DNA of 64,000 nt from Plasmodium coatneyi (lineage: Eukaryota > Apicomplexa > Aconoidasida > Haemosporida > Plasmodiidae), in NCBI RefSeq assembly GCF_001680005.1, contig NC_033562.1:1364001-1428000 (forward strand), in the 5' to 3' direction. The notes under the pieces were generated by a model. That model worked only from the letters and a program-made list of their open reading frames with translations. It was not told the origin of the DNA and made no database searches. The position numbers were made by a program, and so were the translations under genes. This document shows positions 35,201-46,000 of the stretch, one piece after another (position 1 is the first letter of the stretch; each line of letters begins with the position of its first letter).

Positions 35201-38200
35201 GGATAATTCTACAGAGAGGAATGTCGCCCCTTTGTGATGCGTTCATATTGTCATGTCCTTTAAGAGAGTGTTTTTTGCCACTGGATGGAATCTGCTTTAC
35301 AGGGGGAAGATGCTCTATTTGGTAACATCCTCTGGTGCATCCTTTTCTGTGATGATGCTTCACTCTTTTGTAGCTCGCGGGAAGAAAATTTCCTCTTCCC
35401 CTCCAGATCGTCTTTGAAACCGTTTTTTCGACTTTCCCACTAACAATGTGCAACCGCTTAGAGGGCGCACCCGTCACTACACATCTCCTACTATGCACAG
35501 TCATCCCATGGGAAAAGCATCCGAAGAAGCTGCTTTGCAGACCATTCCTAAAATGCATTTGCTCATTTAGTGCACTATTCATTTTGTCTATTTCGCTTTC
35601 GTGATTCTTCAAATTGGTACTGTTTAAACAAACCGATCGGTGGCATTCTACGGACTTGTCACCCACATTCCATTTCTTCCTTTCCTTCGTGTATCTCTCA
35701 TTATAATACCTGTTATCATAAGATTCTAAATTTTTGGAAAACCTAGAGAGAGATTTCATTGAGTTGGTGTAAACTATACTGTCGTTATTTTCGGAGCAGT
35801 TCAACGTGGGGAAAACGCGCAAGGAACTGCTACTACCTAGTTCATCATTAAATACGTCCATTTTATTACACAAGGGTGGCCTTTCAAGGTAGATACTTTT
35901 TTCTGCATTCACCGAATGGTTACTATAAACGTAATCCTTATTCGTGATGCCATCTACCGGATCCTCTTTACGTGTATTTCTGACTCCCTCTTGGTTATTA
36001 AGAATGGGGTGATTTTCTTCCCTTTCTTGCGTTCCTGCCTCTTTGACCAACTCCTTGGGGGAGCTACCAACCTTAGGGAATAAATGACTGAGTGAACGAC
36101 AACTGTTGGAAGAAATTGTGCGCGCCTTCTTTTTCTGCAGCCGTGGTAATGCCTTCGCTATGAGTTGTTTTGTTTTCTTCTTTTTGACATTCCTAGCATA
36201 GAGCCAAGCGTCTTTCCAACCTCTTTTAATAAAGGAGGTATAATTATTTGGACATAAATTGGGAGCAGCATTCAGGTCTCCAATAATTATTGGGATGGTA
36301 TTTCTTTTTTCGGCATTTCTAGCTATTTCCATAATTTGCTTAATTTCGAAATCTCGAACCCGTTCGATATATTTGGATTCTGTATCTGCGGCACCGCTAG
36401 CTAGATGCATATTAACCAAAGTAATGTAACTAAAACAAGGGACGTCAATGACGACTTCTAGGAATCCTTTTGTCCCGAATAAATATTCCAGATAAGTTAC
36501 ATGTTTGAATCCGTGAAAAAAGGAGTAGATAATGGGATACTTACTAAATACGAGTAATCCGTGGTGAAGAGCAAAATATTTCTTTTTTGTTCCACGCAGT
36601 TCCTTTTTGTTTCCTCCGTTTGGGTTGTTGACGGTTGTTCCAGTTCGCTTGCCACTTTCGTAACTGTTAGCTCTTCTGTTAGTTGGGCCGTCTTTGCCAT
36701 CCTGCTGATTGTTCTCATCGAATTCGTCTTCCCTTGCGACATTCGCGTCGCCAAATTTTTCCCTAAAAACATCACTGCAATAATTGTCCCTGGCGCAGAA
36801 TGGATAGTTGGCCATCAGCTGGTTTTTTAAATACTCTACGTGCTTCTCATCATATACTTCCTGCAACGCAATGATGTCTGCGTTGGTTTTTTTTAAAGCA
36901 TAGGGAATATGCATCAATCTGCTGGAAATAAATGGTGGGTTCTGGTAGATGCACACACCGCATATTTTATATTCCAGCAACCCCGTGTTGAAGGACATGA
37001 ACGAAAGGTTTTTCAGCATCTTGTTCATGATTTGGAGGTTCTTCTCATCCTTCTGCTCCTTCCCGGTTTGGTCATTCCGTTGGTCGATAGGTACACAGCT
37101 ACTTACACCACTGCTTTTTCGATCGGAAGGTTCAGCCAGTTTGACATTCGGCCGATCCTCCCCTGGACTACTGTGACCATCTAACGTGTTGCTGCCTTCG
37201 TCCACTGAGTCGCCCTTGACTCCTTCACCCTCTTCTTCATTACCGTTTCCGTCTCCTTTATTTGAATCGCTCTGCATATCTGTACTACCATTTTTAACAT
37301 CATCTGCACAGTTGGATGGGCCCTTTTGTTCGTCACTTTGTTCAGTGATAACGTCAGATCGGTCAACCTCTCCTTTCCCCCCCTGACAATTTCGCTTACC
37401 ATCTTGATTCTTCTTCTTATCATCTTCATCATTTTCCTCTTCATTTTCGTCTTTCTCCTTATCGTCCATTTCTTCGTCATCGTCGTCCTCCTCATCGTCC
37501 CGATCGTTATTGTTGTTGTCATCGCTGTTGTGCCTATCCCCGTTGTTGTTCCCGGTGCGGTTATCACCATTTCTGTTTCCATTTCTCCGTCTGTTAGTGT
37601 CCTCCTTCTTTTCATTATCCTTGTCGTTTTCTTTTTCGTTTATCTCATTTTGGTCAACCCCTTCGTGGTTGCCGCACATGCAACGGGGGCTATTCCGCTT
37701 GTTCCCATTTTGGGTCATGCGCGTTTCGTCTTCTCTTCGATTTGTGGAAAACGTTTCCCCACCAACAGTTTCTTTTATGTTAACTTTGTGAGTTTTATCC
37801 GGGTGTTTTGGATATTCCCCCTGGGGTTCATCACAACGGTAGTTAATGCTACTTTTGGTGAATCGCAATTTTGTACGACCTCGTATGTCTCTTTCGCTCG
37901 TTCGGTTGGAATTATTCACACCGCCATTTTTTCCTAACTTTCCTTTTTTCTCCTTCTTGTCAGTTCCTACTGAGGATGGGTCTTTACTTCTTTCTCGATC
38001 CCCCCGCAAGGAACACAACTCAGAGAAAAAAACGGACAGTCCCGCTTCGCACGCATGTGCTAAGTAGCTACACAGAACATGTGATTGCTTAATTGTAAAC
38101 ACATTTGCGAAACGTGGATAAATTTCAAAAAATAAACTAATCAAACCATTCAATACAGCAAGGGAGGTATTCAAAAGGCAACAGAAGAAGAAGATCTCTC

Positions 38201-39203
38201 CTTCGATTAGATAAAAAAGGAGATATTCCCCTTTATGAGTAATTATTACGTGTAACACCCCCTTTAATGATGGAAACTCTTTTAGGGACAAGCCTATCCC
38301 TTCTGCTCTATGAATAAAATAACATTTATTTTGCACCATCCTATGAATATATAAACGTGGGTCGCTATTTTGTACATTTTTCTGACGTGATGATATATCA
38401 TCATTTTTTAAAAATGCACTTAAAACGGTTGGAGGATTTTCAAAATTGGCATCCTCGTTCCGTTCTATGAATAAATGAAGGGTGAGGTTAATTTTCTCTC
38501 GTTTTTGTATTTTTTCTTGTTGTGAAAAAATAAGTCCCGAAGAATGATGCTTTTTTTGCCGAAGAAGTGAATGCTTCTTTTGCTCTCGGCCTGTTATTTT
38601 ATTCGGTCTGACTCGGCTGCATACACCACTGGTATGGTCTTCACTGTTCGCTTTTCTTTTGCAACTACGGGGAGGTTCATTCATGGTGGGATGATCAATT
38701 CTGCCTTCTCCATGGTCATAACTTAAATTGCGTATATCTGTGGGATCCGTAACGTCAAGAAGATTACAAAGACACAGTACATACTTTTTGATGCAATGGA
38801 GTAGAAAGTTCCTCATGCGATTTTTTACTTCTGACAGTGCGTGCAAGACGAGTCGATCAATGAGTCCATCAATCAGTTGGCCAATAAGTCGACCAATCAA
38901 TCGTTCTATAAGTCGTTCTATAAGCCAATCTAGCAGGACAAGACGCAGTAACTGCTGCATTGATGGGTGAGTTGCCTGTTCCAGTAGCGGGTGTTGTGGA
39001 TTGTGCGTCCCAAGAGGAAGACTATCTTCCAACGCCGAATTGAACAAGTGTTTTTTTTTCAAGCCATTGTTTGGGCACACGCTAAAAAGGAAGGCTTCCC
39101 CCCGGGTAGCAACAGCAGAGGTGATTTCCCCACCCCATTTTGGATTCCCCTTAAGCGTGTCATCATACGTACATGGCGAATGCTTCCGAACACAGACCAT
39201 CAT
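32217..39203 (-). CDS. Giant EEP-fold protein, neutral sphingomyelinase-like, split catalytic domain
   Basis: One uninterrupted exon of 2,328 residues. The endonuclease/exonuclease/phosphatase fold is recognisable in two separated blocks. Block one has Asn739 in MSFNTG, the magnesium-binding Glu782 in ALQEVYDE, NMHLASGAADTESKYIERVR, and Asp976/Asn978 in GDLNAAP. Block two has FTWDPLNPLN (Asp2100), CDYIFF (Asp2120) and Asp2308/His2309 in MSDHYAIKI. The order TWD, DYI, SDHY is what I recall from bacterial and eukaryotic neutral sphingomyelinases, which cleave sphingomyelin to ceramide and phosphocholine; a nuclease or other phosphodiesterase cannot be excluded. About 1,090 mostly low-complexity residues separate the blocks. 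Two acidic/Asn-rich inserts also precede and interrupt block one. The N terminus contains an LIER-type four-residue repeat (about residues 93-118). The first ATG is used; a start at Met82 or later is possible. Confidence 0.85.
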   Translation of the reverse strand: MMVCVRKHSPCTYDDTLKGNPKWGGEITSAVATRGEAFLFSVCPNNGLKKKHLFNSALEDSLPLGTHNPQHPLLEQATHPSMQQLLRLVLLDWLIERLIERLIGRLIGQLIDGLIDRLVLHALSEVKNRMRNFLLHCIKKYVLCLCNLLDVTDPTDIRNLSYDHGEGRIDHPTMNEPPRSCKRKANSEDHTSGVCSRVRPNKITGREQKKHSLLRQKKHHSSGLIFSQQEKIQKREKINLTLHLFIERNEDANFENPPTVLSAFLKNDDISSRQKNVQNSDPRLYIHRMVQNKCYFIHRAEGIGLSLKEFPSLKGVLHVIITHKGEYLLFYLIEGEIFFFCCLLNTSLAVLNGLISLFFEIYPRFANVFTIKQSHVLCSYLAHACEAGLSVFFSELCSLRGDRERSKDPSSVGTDKKEKKGKLGKNGGVNNSNRTSERDIRGRTKLRFTKSSINYRCDEPQGEYPKHPDKTHKVNIKETVGGETFSTNRREDETRMTQNGNKRNSPRCMCGNHEGVDQNEINEKENDKDNEKKEDTNRRRNGNRNGDNRTGNNNGDRHNSDDNNNNDRDDEEDDDDEEMDDKEKDENEEENDEDDKKKNQDGKRNCQGGKGEVDRSDVITEQSDEQKGPSNCADDVKNGSTDMQSDSNKGDGNGNEEEGEGVKGDSVDEGSNTLDGHSSPGEDRPNVKLAEPSDRKSSGVSSCVPIDQRNDQTGKEQKDEKNLQIMNKMLKNLSFMSFNTGLLEYKICGVCIYQNPPFISSRLMHIPYALKKTNADIIALQEVYDEKHVEYLKNQLMANYPFCARDNYCSDVFREKFGDANVAREDEFDENNQQDGKDGPTNRRANSYESGKRTGTTVNNPNGGNKKELRGTKKKYFALHHGLLVFSKYPIIYSFFHGFKHVTYLEYLFGTKGFLEVVIDVPCFSYITLVNMHLASGAADTESKYIERVRDFEIKQIMEIARNAEKRNTIPIIIGDLNAAPNLCPNNYTSFIKRGWKDAWLYARNVKKKKTKQLIAKALPRLQKKKARTISSNSCRSLSHLFPKVGSSPKELVKEAGTQEREENHPILNNQEGVRNTRKEDPVDGITNKDYVYSNHSVNAEKSIYLERPPLCNKMDVFNDELGSSSSLRVFPTLNCSENNDSIVYTNSMKSLSRFSKNLESYDNRYYNERYTKERKKWNVGDKSVECHRSVCLNSTNLKNHESEIDKMNSALNEQMHFRNGLQSSFFGCFSHGMTVHSRRCVVTGAPSKRLHIVSGKVEKTVSKTIWRGRGNFLPASYKRVKHHHRKGCTRGCYQIEHLPPVKQIPSSGKKHSLKGHDNMNASQRGDIPLCRIIPNSSNASGNGNSSDVIPERKGKVHMLTDKIHYRQMSPMRSSGHKAVNHQEGDRDMLESILHVSETRDDLFNPSMGQQNGQNCYADKRVKGDKKEKQRNIQSCSTCDVFKKESKIDHTIVTPKCTLRSKSDGEKLKIHREDDDSEYHAATNMHHHYNSDQNLFSSDISSESNHSYTDLYDDDEEANWFSDRSSNVSRNDLQERTEMRVPIEAQPSNLVNCMTEEGFTNGDTTEKAPETIKELHTLESNQMTDKKYTKREDKIMTHCVPPSEMGEKSKADERTPLIHPKDAAQVSMSNEKGDDTSNHAQMPREKDSKLNGSITFYKNQLNDHKEKVHNVDENCEDKLKTQKLCSAFLKEELASRGETHEEDSLLSEGGTRRDSNENSCNGKVESLPCTGTYATEENANINTNKKEKKISKLAKKIKQMKKKLLYKILRNYERHHNGGVERTLLKGKQGEPQKAKQDKESNSLTIGDVKRKAEKKHHFIHSLNEGEHTEKETNCKGEATPAEDHSPKSDVAESMKNQMTNEKGKNKSDKFLHFTKKCYNSRTQEALKKDIFYFIKKLKFEAAKKIKQKFLTCAKNVKGSLSEEKKLFLMEKEQKGELQRVHHKCPFVQNNSDNPRSFSSIKVAEDFIKMCDCSPMSKKEKNQRSKNYNREKASTREGPENYPKSKKYSIFKRRHKDEKDKCHFVENINEGRIPLDDHTCVNPNRNSSKNKKFTQEFSGVRGGEPNQGKLHNKMKLNIKNKSFFKLKNEENISSDEFTWDPLNPLNVIGPHSRCNGLRCDYIFFPPISYNKGKGARGAKNGTAEKGKIDQKGKPRAAEKTDEEYKMGAVKSKSSVHMTKMRDDQQLVVSQGKAPNRSNVSSDPVGASRESEKYSNSVLNTQNDAFPAIRNERDRKDDHQVKGKRYEETLNLKKYNDLKILKNYYIKSAKILFNEPSVMVHTNRNSKNANCCYSFCMKIKNVHFVTMSDHYAIKIDLRLKKNHKFGRSR
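38868..38940 (-). repeat. 12-bp coding repeat encoding LIERL-type tetrapeptides
   Basis: A 12-base unit repeats about six times in the 5' part of the EEP gene, encoding tetrapeptides such as LIER, LIGR and LIDG. The unit length keeps the frame. The peptide would form an amphipathic helix if translated. It lies upstream of any recognised domain, so whether it is coding depends on the true start. Confidence 0.7.
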
Positions 39204-39291
39204 TATTCACGGGACGATTTCTTCATTTTCCGCATCCCTTCTTGTGTCTACATAGGATCAAGTGCTACAATGCGTTGCATACACATACATG

Positions 39292-39299
39292 TGCATGCA
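39292..39299. promoter_or_regulatory. TGCATGCA palindrome 89 bases upstream of the EEP start
   Basis: This is an exact copy of the ApiAP2-type octamer, close to the ATG at 39203 on the minus strand. At this distance it may be within the leader rather than the promoter. The motif family is known from in vitro binding work; function here is inferred only from position. Confidence 0.25.
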
Positions 39300-40846
39300 T
39301 GTATTGTTGCTATGTTTGGATCGACTATGGCTCGTTTCATTTTATTACACTTCGCTTCATCATTTTGGTTTACCCAGCGGTAGAAGGTAATGTGAATGCT
39401 ATGCTGGATGGATAAGCGGCACAATGCAGGGGCTGGGTAAACACACAAAAACAAATGGACCGAAAATGGACCACAGGAGGGGGGGTACTTTATAATGGAA
39501 AATACGTATGAAGTGGAAAAAACGGGGGGAGTAAATACCCAAAAAAAACAAAATAAAAAAAAAAACACCCAAAAAGGTCTTAATTGTCACGTGTAAGCGA
39601 ATTCGTAAAGGGAGATGCACTCGAAAAAAATGTAATAAATTAAAAAAGAGGAACATCGCAGGAAGTTAATGTTAGCTCATTGCTCCCCTGTTATTGTTTT
39701 TTTTTTTTTTTTTTTTTTTTTTTCTTGCTTCTTTGCACCAAAATGTGAAAAAAAAAAAAAAAAAAAAGACTGGATTATGCTTCCATCTTATGTGTACAAT
39801 TATGGGGAGAGCACACTAATTTCTTTCACCCCGTTTTGCATTCAGTTTCATGTACATCAGACGCTATGCGTTTTTGTACATCTATACATGTGAAGGAAGA
39901 AAATGCAAAAGTGCTACGGGGTATAATTTGCGCATGGTGAGAAGTGTTCCTATTTTTGCAACTGAAAAGAAGCATGGGAAAGAATGGCATCCTCCTATCT
40001 TACATTTTTTATTCTTCTCTTTCCACTTGTTCTTATATCTACACATGCTCATGTAGAAATTTATAACACACGAATGTTCGCAGGCTGGGGAGGGGGGCAA
40101 AAAAAATTAAAACCTGTTCAGGTAAATCTTGCTAAACATATCTGAACGTTTTCTTTAAAAAAGTAAAATGAAGTGAAAGCGCTACTGGAATTGCGCACGC
40201 ACATAAATATGAGTGATGATAAAGGCATACGTACGGATTTTCGTTCATACTTGTGTGCCTCGTACCAGTTCACGCTGATACTTGGTGAGGAAACTTTTCA
40301 TTCACTTCATTTCGTTGGCTGGAATTCCGGGCGGAATGAAAAACCCGTTTTGAGTGTGCCCAAAGGGAAGCACTTTCGCGATGAGATGTGCTTGAAAAAT
40401 ACGTTGCAATTTTGCGAACATGTACATCACGCAGCCATTGTACTCTCCATTGCGCATCACCCAACAAAATAGTGACCCTAATAATGTGCTAGGATTATGA
40501 AAAAATCATGTCGTATTTTTTATATATAAGGGGATAAAATATGATACAAATTAGAGCATATTTCACCAAATGCCTTTCACAAAAAAAAAAAAAAAAAACT
40601 CAGAACGAACTTTTACTTCCCAACTCGCGCTTATACTTCTTCACCATTTGAAAAAAATTGCACAATGGTGAAAAGGCTTTTCAGTTTTTTCGTGTGCTCA
40701 AGAAGGATACTGTTTGGTGAAAAAGATGTTAATAAGAAGTCGTCGAAAAGGGCGAAAATGACATAAGCAGAATAGGAATCCCCGCATTTAAGTAGCCCCT
40801 AATTGGCGAAATGGTATTATATAATGGCAAAGAAGGGGGTGATACT

Positions 40847-40854
40847 TGCATGCA
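40847..40854. promoter_or_regulatory. TGCATGCA palindrome in a divergent promoter region
   Basis: A further exact copy of the octamer, in the same intergenic region as the one at 39292. It is about 2.2 kb from the coatomer start and 1.6 kb from the EEP start. Confidence 0.2.
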
Positions 40855-43030
40855 CACTTGTTACTAGGTTATTTATTTACTATGACACTTTTGTGTGTTC
40901 TTTTTTTTTTTTTTTTTTTTTGCCCATTCCATGTTGTTAAGGGTGAACTAACCACAACTGCTCGGCAAAATGAAAAGCATAAATTGTTAGTGGTCGGTCT
41001 AGTTCCTTCGTTCAATAGGTTCACTTGAATAGGACCAACGCTTGAATCAATTTTTCTTAACACCTTATGATGGTAAAAAAAAAAAAAAAAAGGACGACAG
41101 GAAAGGAAGGATAACGTGATATTTCACACCTGGCCTTATGACATTGCCTGTTCAAGCATGTTCACTTTTTAATTTTACGTTATAGATAATGGCATGGGTA
41201 TGCGAAGATGGACTTGCCGCTAAGTCGGCAAATAGTATCCTTATGTTACGGGGAACAAGCAGGATGTGTGTGTGCAAGCTCGTTCACGCTTCGCAAAAAA
41301 AAAAAAAAAAAAAAAAAAGGGAGGGATCTCCTCATCAGTAAATCCATAGGAACATAAGCATACATTGTAGCATATTTGGGTTTACCTACACAAGTATGCC
41401 ATCCCCCTCATGTGCGCATAAAGCGGCCAAGCTACCTCCCTACCCATGTGTGAAAAAAAGATACAGGGACCACGCAAATAATTTTCCCAGTGGTAAACTC
41501 AACGGAAAGAAAAACAGCCAAAAGGGGACACCAGTGGTAAAGCATCAAGTGAATAGGTTTTATCTTTTCTTCACATTTAACAAAGCAGTTTTAGGGAATC
41601 CCTTTGCATGGACTCTTCTCCCCTCCATTATTATTTTTTTTTTTCTAAAATATGCAGTGTTCCAGAGCCCTTCATTTTATTTCCCTTTGAAAGAAGTCCT
41701 ATGAAGATAGTTCACCGTCGGCGTAACTGCAGAACGGAATAAAATGAGCCCCTCAAAAAGGATCATACGGTACGCAAATCGGGTGAACGAACAATTCTTA
41801 CTCCGCTGCGATGCGATGCCCCATAGAGGGAAAAGCCTTTCCTAAAATGTAGCATTGCGTAAATGGGGCATCAGCGTGTATGTAAATGGTTCCACTATAA
41901 CTATTTTAAGCGGCGCAGAATAATTACGAAAGTGCTTGTGCACTTCTGCGAGCATGAAATGCCGCCGCCTGCTCCTGTTGTGTGGCAAGTCAAAGTACAT
42001 GCGCATACGAGAAAATATATCCCTAATTAAAAATAGAAAAAAAAAAAAAAAAAAAAAAAAGCACAAAATGTTAAGCTGAATTAAGATGAAAAGAAGAAAA
42101 TGAAATAAAATAAAACAGAAAGGAACGAAGCGAAAGCAGGTGAATAGTACCTTTAAAATGATACGTATACATGGTCATTTTGTAAAACATACGCAATGAT
42201 TTGTTGCCCCTCCCCCCAGTTTGACATGCCTTTTTATGAGTAGCTTATTCCCATTTCTGCTTCACTTGCGCAGTTTGGATGGAATATTACTCCAAAAGTG
42301 GAGCACAGCATATGCATATAAATATATATATATGTATGTATGTACGTACTTGCGTGACGTACGCATGAAAGTACTACGAACGCATGCATATTATGTGAGC
42401 AGGCGTGGTAGCCACAGTCCGGCGCGAATTCTCCACTTAGCGCTAACAGTACCAAAAGGTATTTTATTTTTATAAAATTCGATTTACCCCATGTTGATAC
42501 GTGGCTTCTTCTCACTATTGATTAACGTTTGCCTGACTTACCTGCTCAGTTAACAGATAAGCCAACCTGTTTGAAAAATTGAGCCATACAATTGTAAATA
42601 TACTGCCCCTTTCTTTTACTACTCTTGTATGTGCAATTTGTTAACACTTTTTTTGTGTATGTTGGCTGTGCCACGGTTACGCTGTTTCAGCAAAGAAACA
42701 AGTGCAAGAGGGGGATACTTACTAAATCGTTTGCCCACCTTGCAGCGTTATTCGATTCGCTATTGTGATCGAAATAGTGAAAAAAAAAAAGGGAGAAAAA
42801 AAGAAAAATCACTATAGAAAGAGACATTGTTTAGCTGTACCCACGTATGGCGCGTTAAGATACGACCGGATTAAGAAGAAACTTTGTAGCAGTTTACCCC
42901 CACGAGTACAACGATATTCGTGTGACATTCTGAACACTCAGTTGAAGAAGAACCAAATTGTGACCAACCCTAAACGTGTAATAACCGACCAAACGGAAGC
43001 ACCCTTCGACCCGCACGTAAACGCCATAAT

Positions 43031-46000
43031 ATGCCTCTCAACCTAGATATAAAAAAGAAGCTAAACTCCCGAATCGGTAAGGTAAAATGCGTGGACGTTC
43101 ACGAAACGGAAACGTGGATCCTGGCGGCGTTGTACAATGGGAAGTTAATCATTTTCGACTATGCAAATCAGAACACAATTAAAAACATAGAAGTGTCCGC
43201 GTTCCCCTTAAGATGTGCAAAATTTATTGAAAAGAAACAATGGATTCTCTGTGCGGGGGATGACATGACCCTTAGGGTTTACAACTATAACACCTTTGAG
43301 AAAATAAAATCGTTTGAAGATCATACGGATTATATAAGATATATCGAAGTGCACCAGACACTGCCATATGTGCTGACCAGCTCAGATGACATGACAATAA
43401 AATTATACGATTATGAAAATAATTTCGAAAAATTATGTTCCTTTGAAAATCATATTCACTACGTAATGATGTGTAAATTTAATCCAAAAGATACGTACAT
43501 TTTTGCGTCAGCCTCTTTAGATAAAACGATAAAAATATGGGGAGTACAAAACAACACCCCTGTTGTTACCAAACCCCATTTTACCCTAACAGGTCATACA
43601 AAAGGGGTCAACTGCATTGACTACTCATGCAGTGGAGAAACGTCCTATATAATAAGTGGAAGTGACGACAAAACGATACGCATATGGGATTATCACACGA
43701 AACAGTGTATACAGGTATTAAGTGGACATACGCAAAATGTGTCCTGCTTAATTTATCATAGTAATTTACCCATCATAGTATCCTCCTCGGAGGACTGTAA
43801 TGTGAAAATATGGAACAGCTCAACCTTTAAGTTGGAGAGTACATTAAATTATAATATGGACCGATGTTGGTCTTTGTGTGCAAAAAAAACGAAGAACGAT
43901 TTGTGCATAGGATACGATGAAGGGTTAGTAGTTATTCAGATTGGATCGGATAAACCCATTTTTGCCATGTTTAAAAATAAAATAATTTACATAAAAAATA
44001 CAGATATTTACATTATCAATTTGCAGAATGTAAGCGAAAATGACGACTATAATGATGGCGATGTGTACAAAGTGAATAAGAAGGAGCTCGGCAATTGCGA
44101 CTTCTACCCAACCAATGTTTCCTTCCATCCAAGTGGAAGATTTATATGTGTAAGTGGACACCACGAATTTAATATTTACACATCGCAAGTTTTGAGGAAT
44201 AAGGCCTATGGGAAAAGTGCTTTCTTTGTTTGGGCACATAATGGCGACTATGCGATAAAGGAAGAAGGCAATAAAATTAACATATACAAAGATTTCACTT
44301 CGTACCATTCGTTTCAAGCCCCCTTCACGGTGTTGCAGCTATTTGGGGGATACCTCCTAGGTGTAAAGTCGAATAATTTTATTTGCTTTTATGACTGGAA
44401 TGATTATACCATGGTCCAAAAAATTGACATTAATGTGAAGAATGTGTACTGGAATGAGGCCGGGACGTATGTAGCTCTCACCACGGAGGAGAACATATAC
44501 ATTTTAAGTTACCTAAATGTGGAGGGAAGTAGGGGCGCCTTGAAGGAAGACAACATCGTATCGGGGGCATCACCACCTGGTGACCACGAGGCGAATAACA
44601 AGCATGCTGCACAGGGGGAAGAGAATAACTTCGAACTGGAGAGTGAAATTAACGAAGCGATTGAAAGCGGCATCTGGATATATGACAGTTTTTTGTACGT
44701 TTCCAAAAATTTAAGATTATACATTTACACGAGAAAATTTATCGATATTTACGCGTATATAGATAAGTACCTCTACATCTGTGGGTACGTGTATGAATAC
44801 GATCGAATTTTTCTGCTGGACAAGAATTACACCTTCCACAGTTTTTTCCTTCCAATCACCTACCTGCAATATCAGAAGTATGTAATGAACAAGGATTTAG
44901 CGTCGGCCGATTTGATATTAAAAAAAATTCCAGAATCGCTGTACAACAAATTGAGCCTCTTTTTAGAAAAAATGGGTCACAAAAATGAAGCATTAAATAT
45001 ATGCACAGATTTGGAAAAGAAGTTTGAGTTGTCCCTATCCATTGGAAATCTCCAACAGTGTGTAGACATAATAAAAGAATTGGAACAGAAGGAAAATAAC
45101 GCATTTATTCATAATAAGTATAAAGCCTTGGGGGACACTGCACTGGTGTATAATGACATACCGATGGCTATTTATTGTTACAAAAAAACGAATGACTTTT
45201 CCTCTTTGCTAATAATTTTATCCACACTGGGTGATAAACTCGGGTTGGAGGAGTTAGGAACCATGTGCATAAATAACCAAAAGTATAACATAGCCTTTAT
45301 ATGCTTCTTCCTGCTTCATAAAGTGAACAAATGTGTAGATATCCTTCTAAGTGACAATAGCTTTGCCTACGCTGCGTTTTTTGCGAGAGTTTATAAGCCA
45401 TCTTTACTGCCCACAATTCTACAAAAATGGAAGGAACACCTAAATAAGGTGTATACAAATGCACCCGTTTTGATTCTAACGCCGGAGGAAAATCCGGAAT
45501 ACTTTCCAGAGTATGAAGAAGCCGTGAAATGTGAATCCATTTTTGACAATGTAAAAACGGTGGGAAGGACGCAAAATTATAATTCTTTAAAAAAATTAAT
45601 CGATTTGAATATCCTCGAAGAAATTAAACAAATCGGACACGAAAAAGTGGAAAATATTTTCCTAAAGCAATTTAATGAAGAAATGGAAAAGGATGTCCAA
45701 AAATTTGACATGCTTAACTCGTTTGGCAGTACTAAGAAAAAAGAAGAACCGATTCAGGAGAAGGAAAATAACACCAAGGGGGAAAACAAGGCGGGGAAGA
45801 AATCCAACATAAAGAAAAAAGAAGAAGCAACTGCCCCCAACGAAGGTAACGATTTTGCAAAGAATGAGAGCCATGTAAATGCATCTGGTCATAACGACTT
45901 TTCCAAAATGGAAGACACTGATTTTTTAAATAACAGCGATATTATCGATTTGGATAACCAGGATGAAGTACCAGCTGTGGGTTCGAATGCGAGTGACAGC

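Larger units (their letters stand above)
39204..43030. other. Divergent intergenic region, EEP gene to coatomer beta'
   Basis: About 3.8 kb with both genes transcribed outward. It contains many A or T runs of 18-28 bases. TGCATGCA palindromes lie at 39292-39299 and 40847-40854. A short frame from an ATG at 40209 to 40472 (87 codons) has mixed composition but no recognisable feature, and I do not call it. No tRNA-like or multi-exon gene was found by eye. Confidence 0.5.

Noticed and set aside
37181..37937. Long frames on both strands inside the EEP gene
   Set aside because: They are shadow frames of a low-complexity acidic/Asn-rich part of the real gene; composition is highly skewed.
40209..40472. 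87-codon plus-strand frame in the EEP-coatomer intergenic region
   Set aside because: Composition is mixed, but there is no good start context, no domain and no splice partner; chance is the simplest reading.
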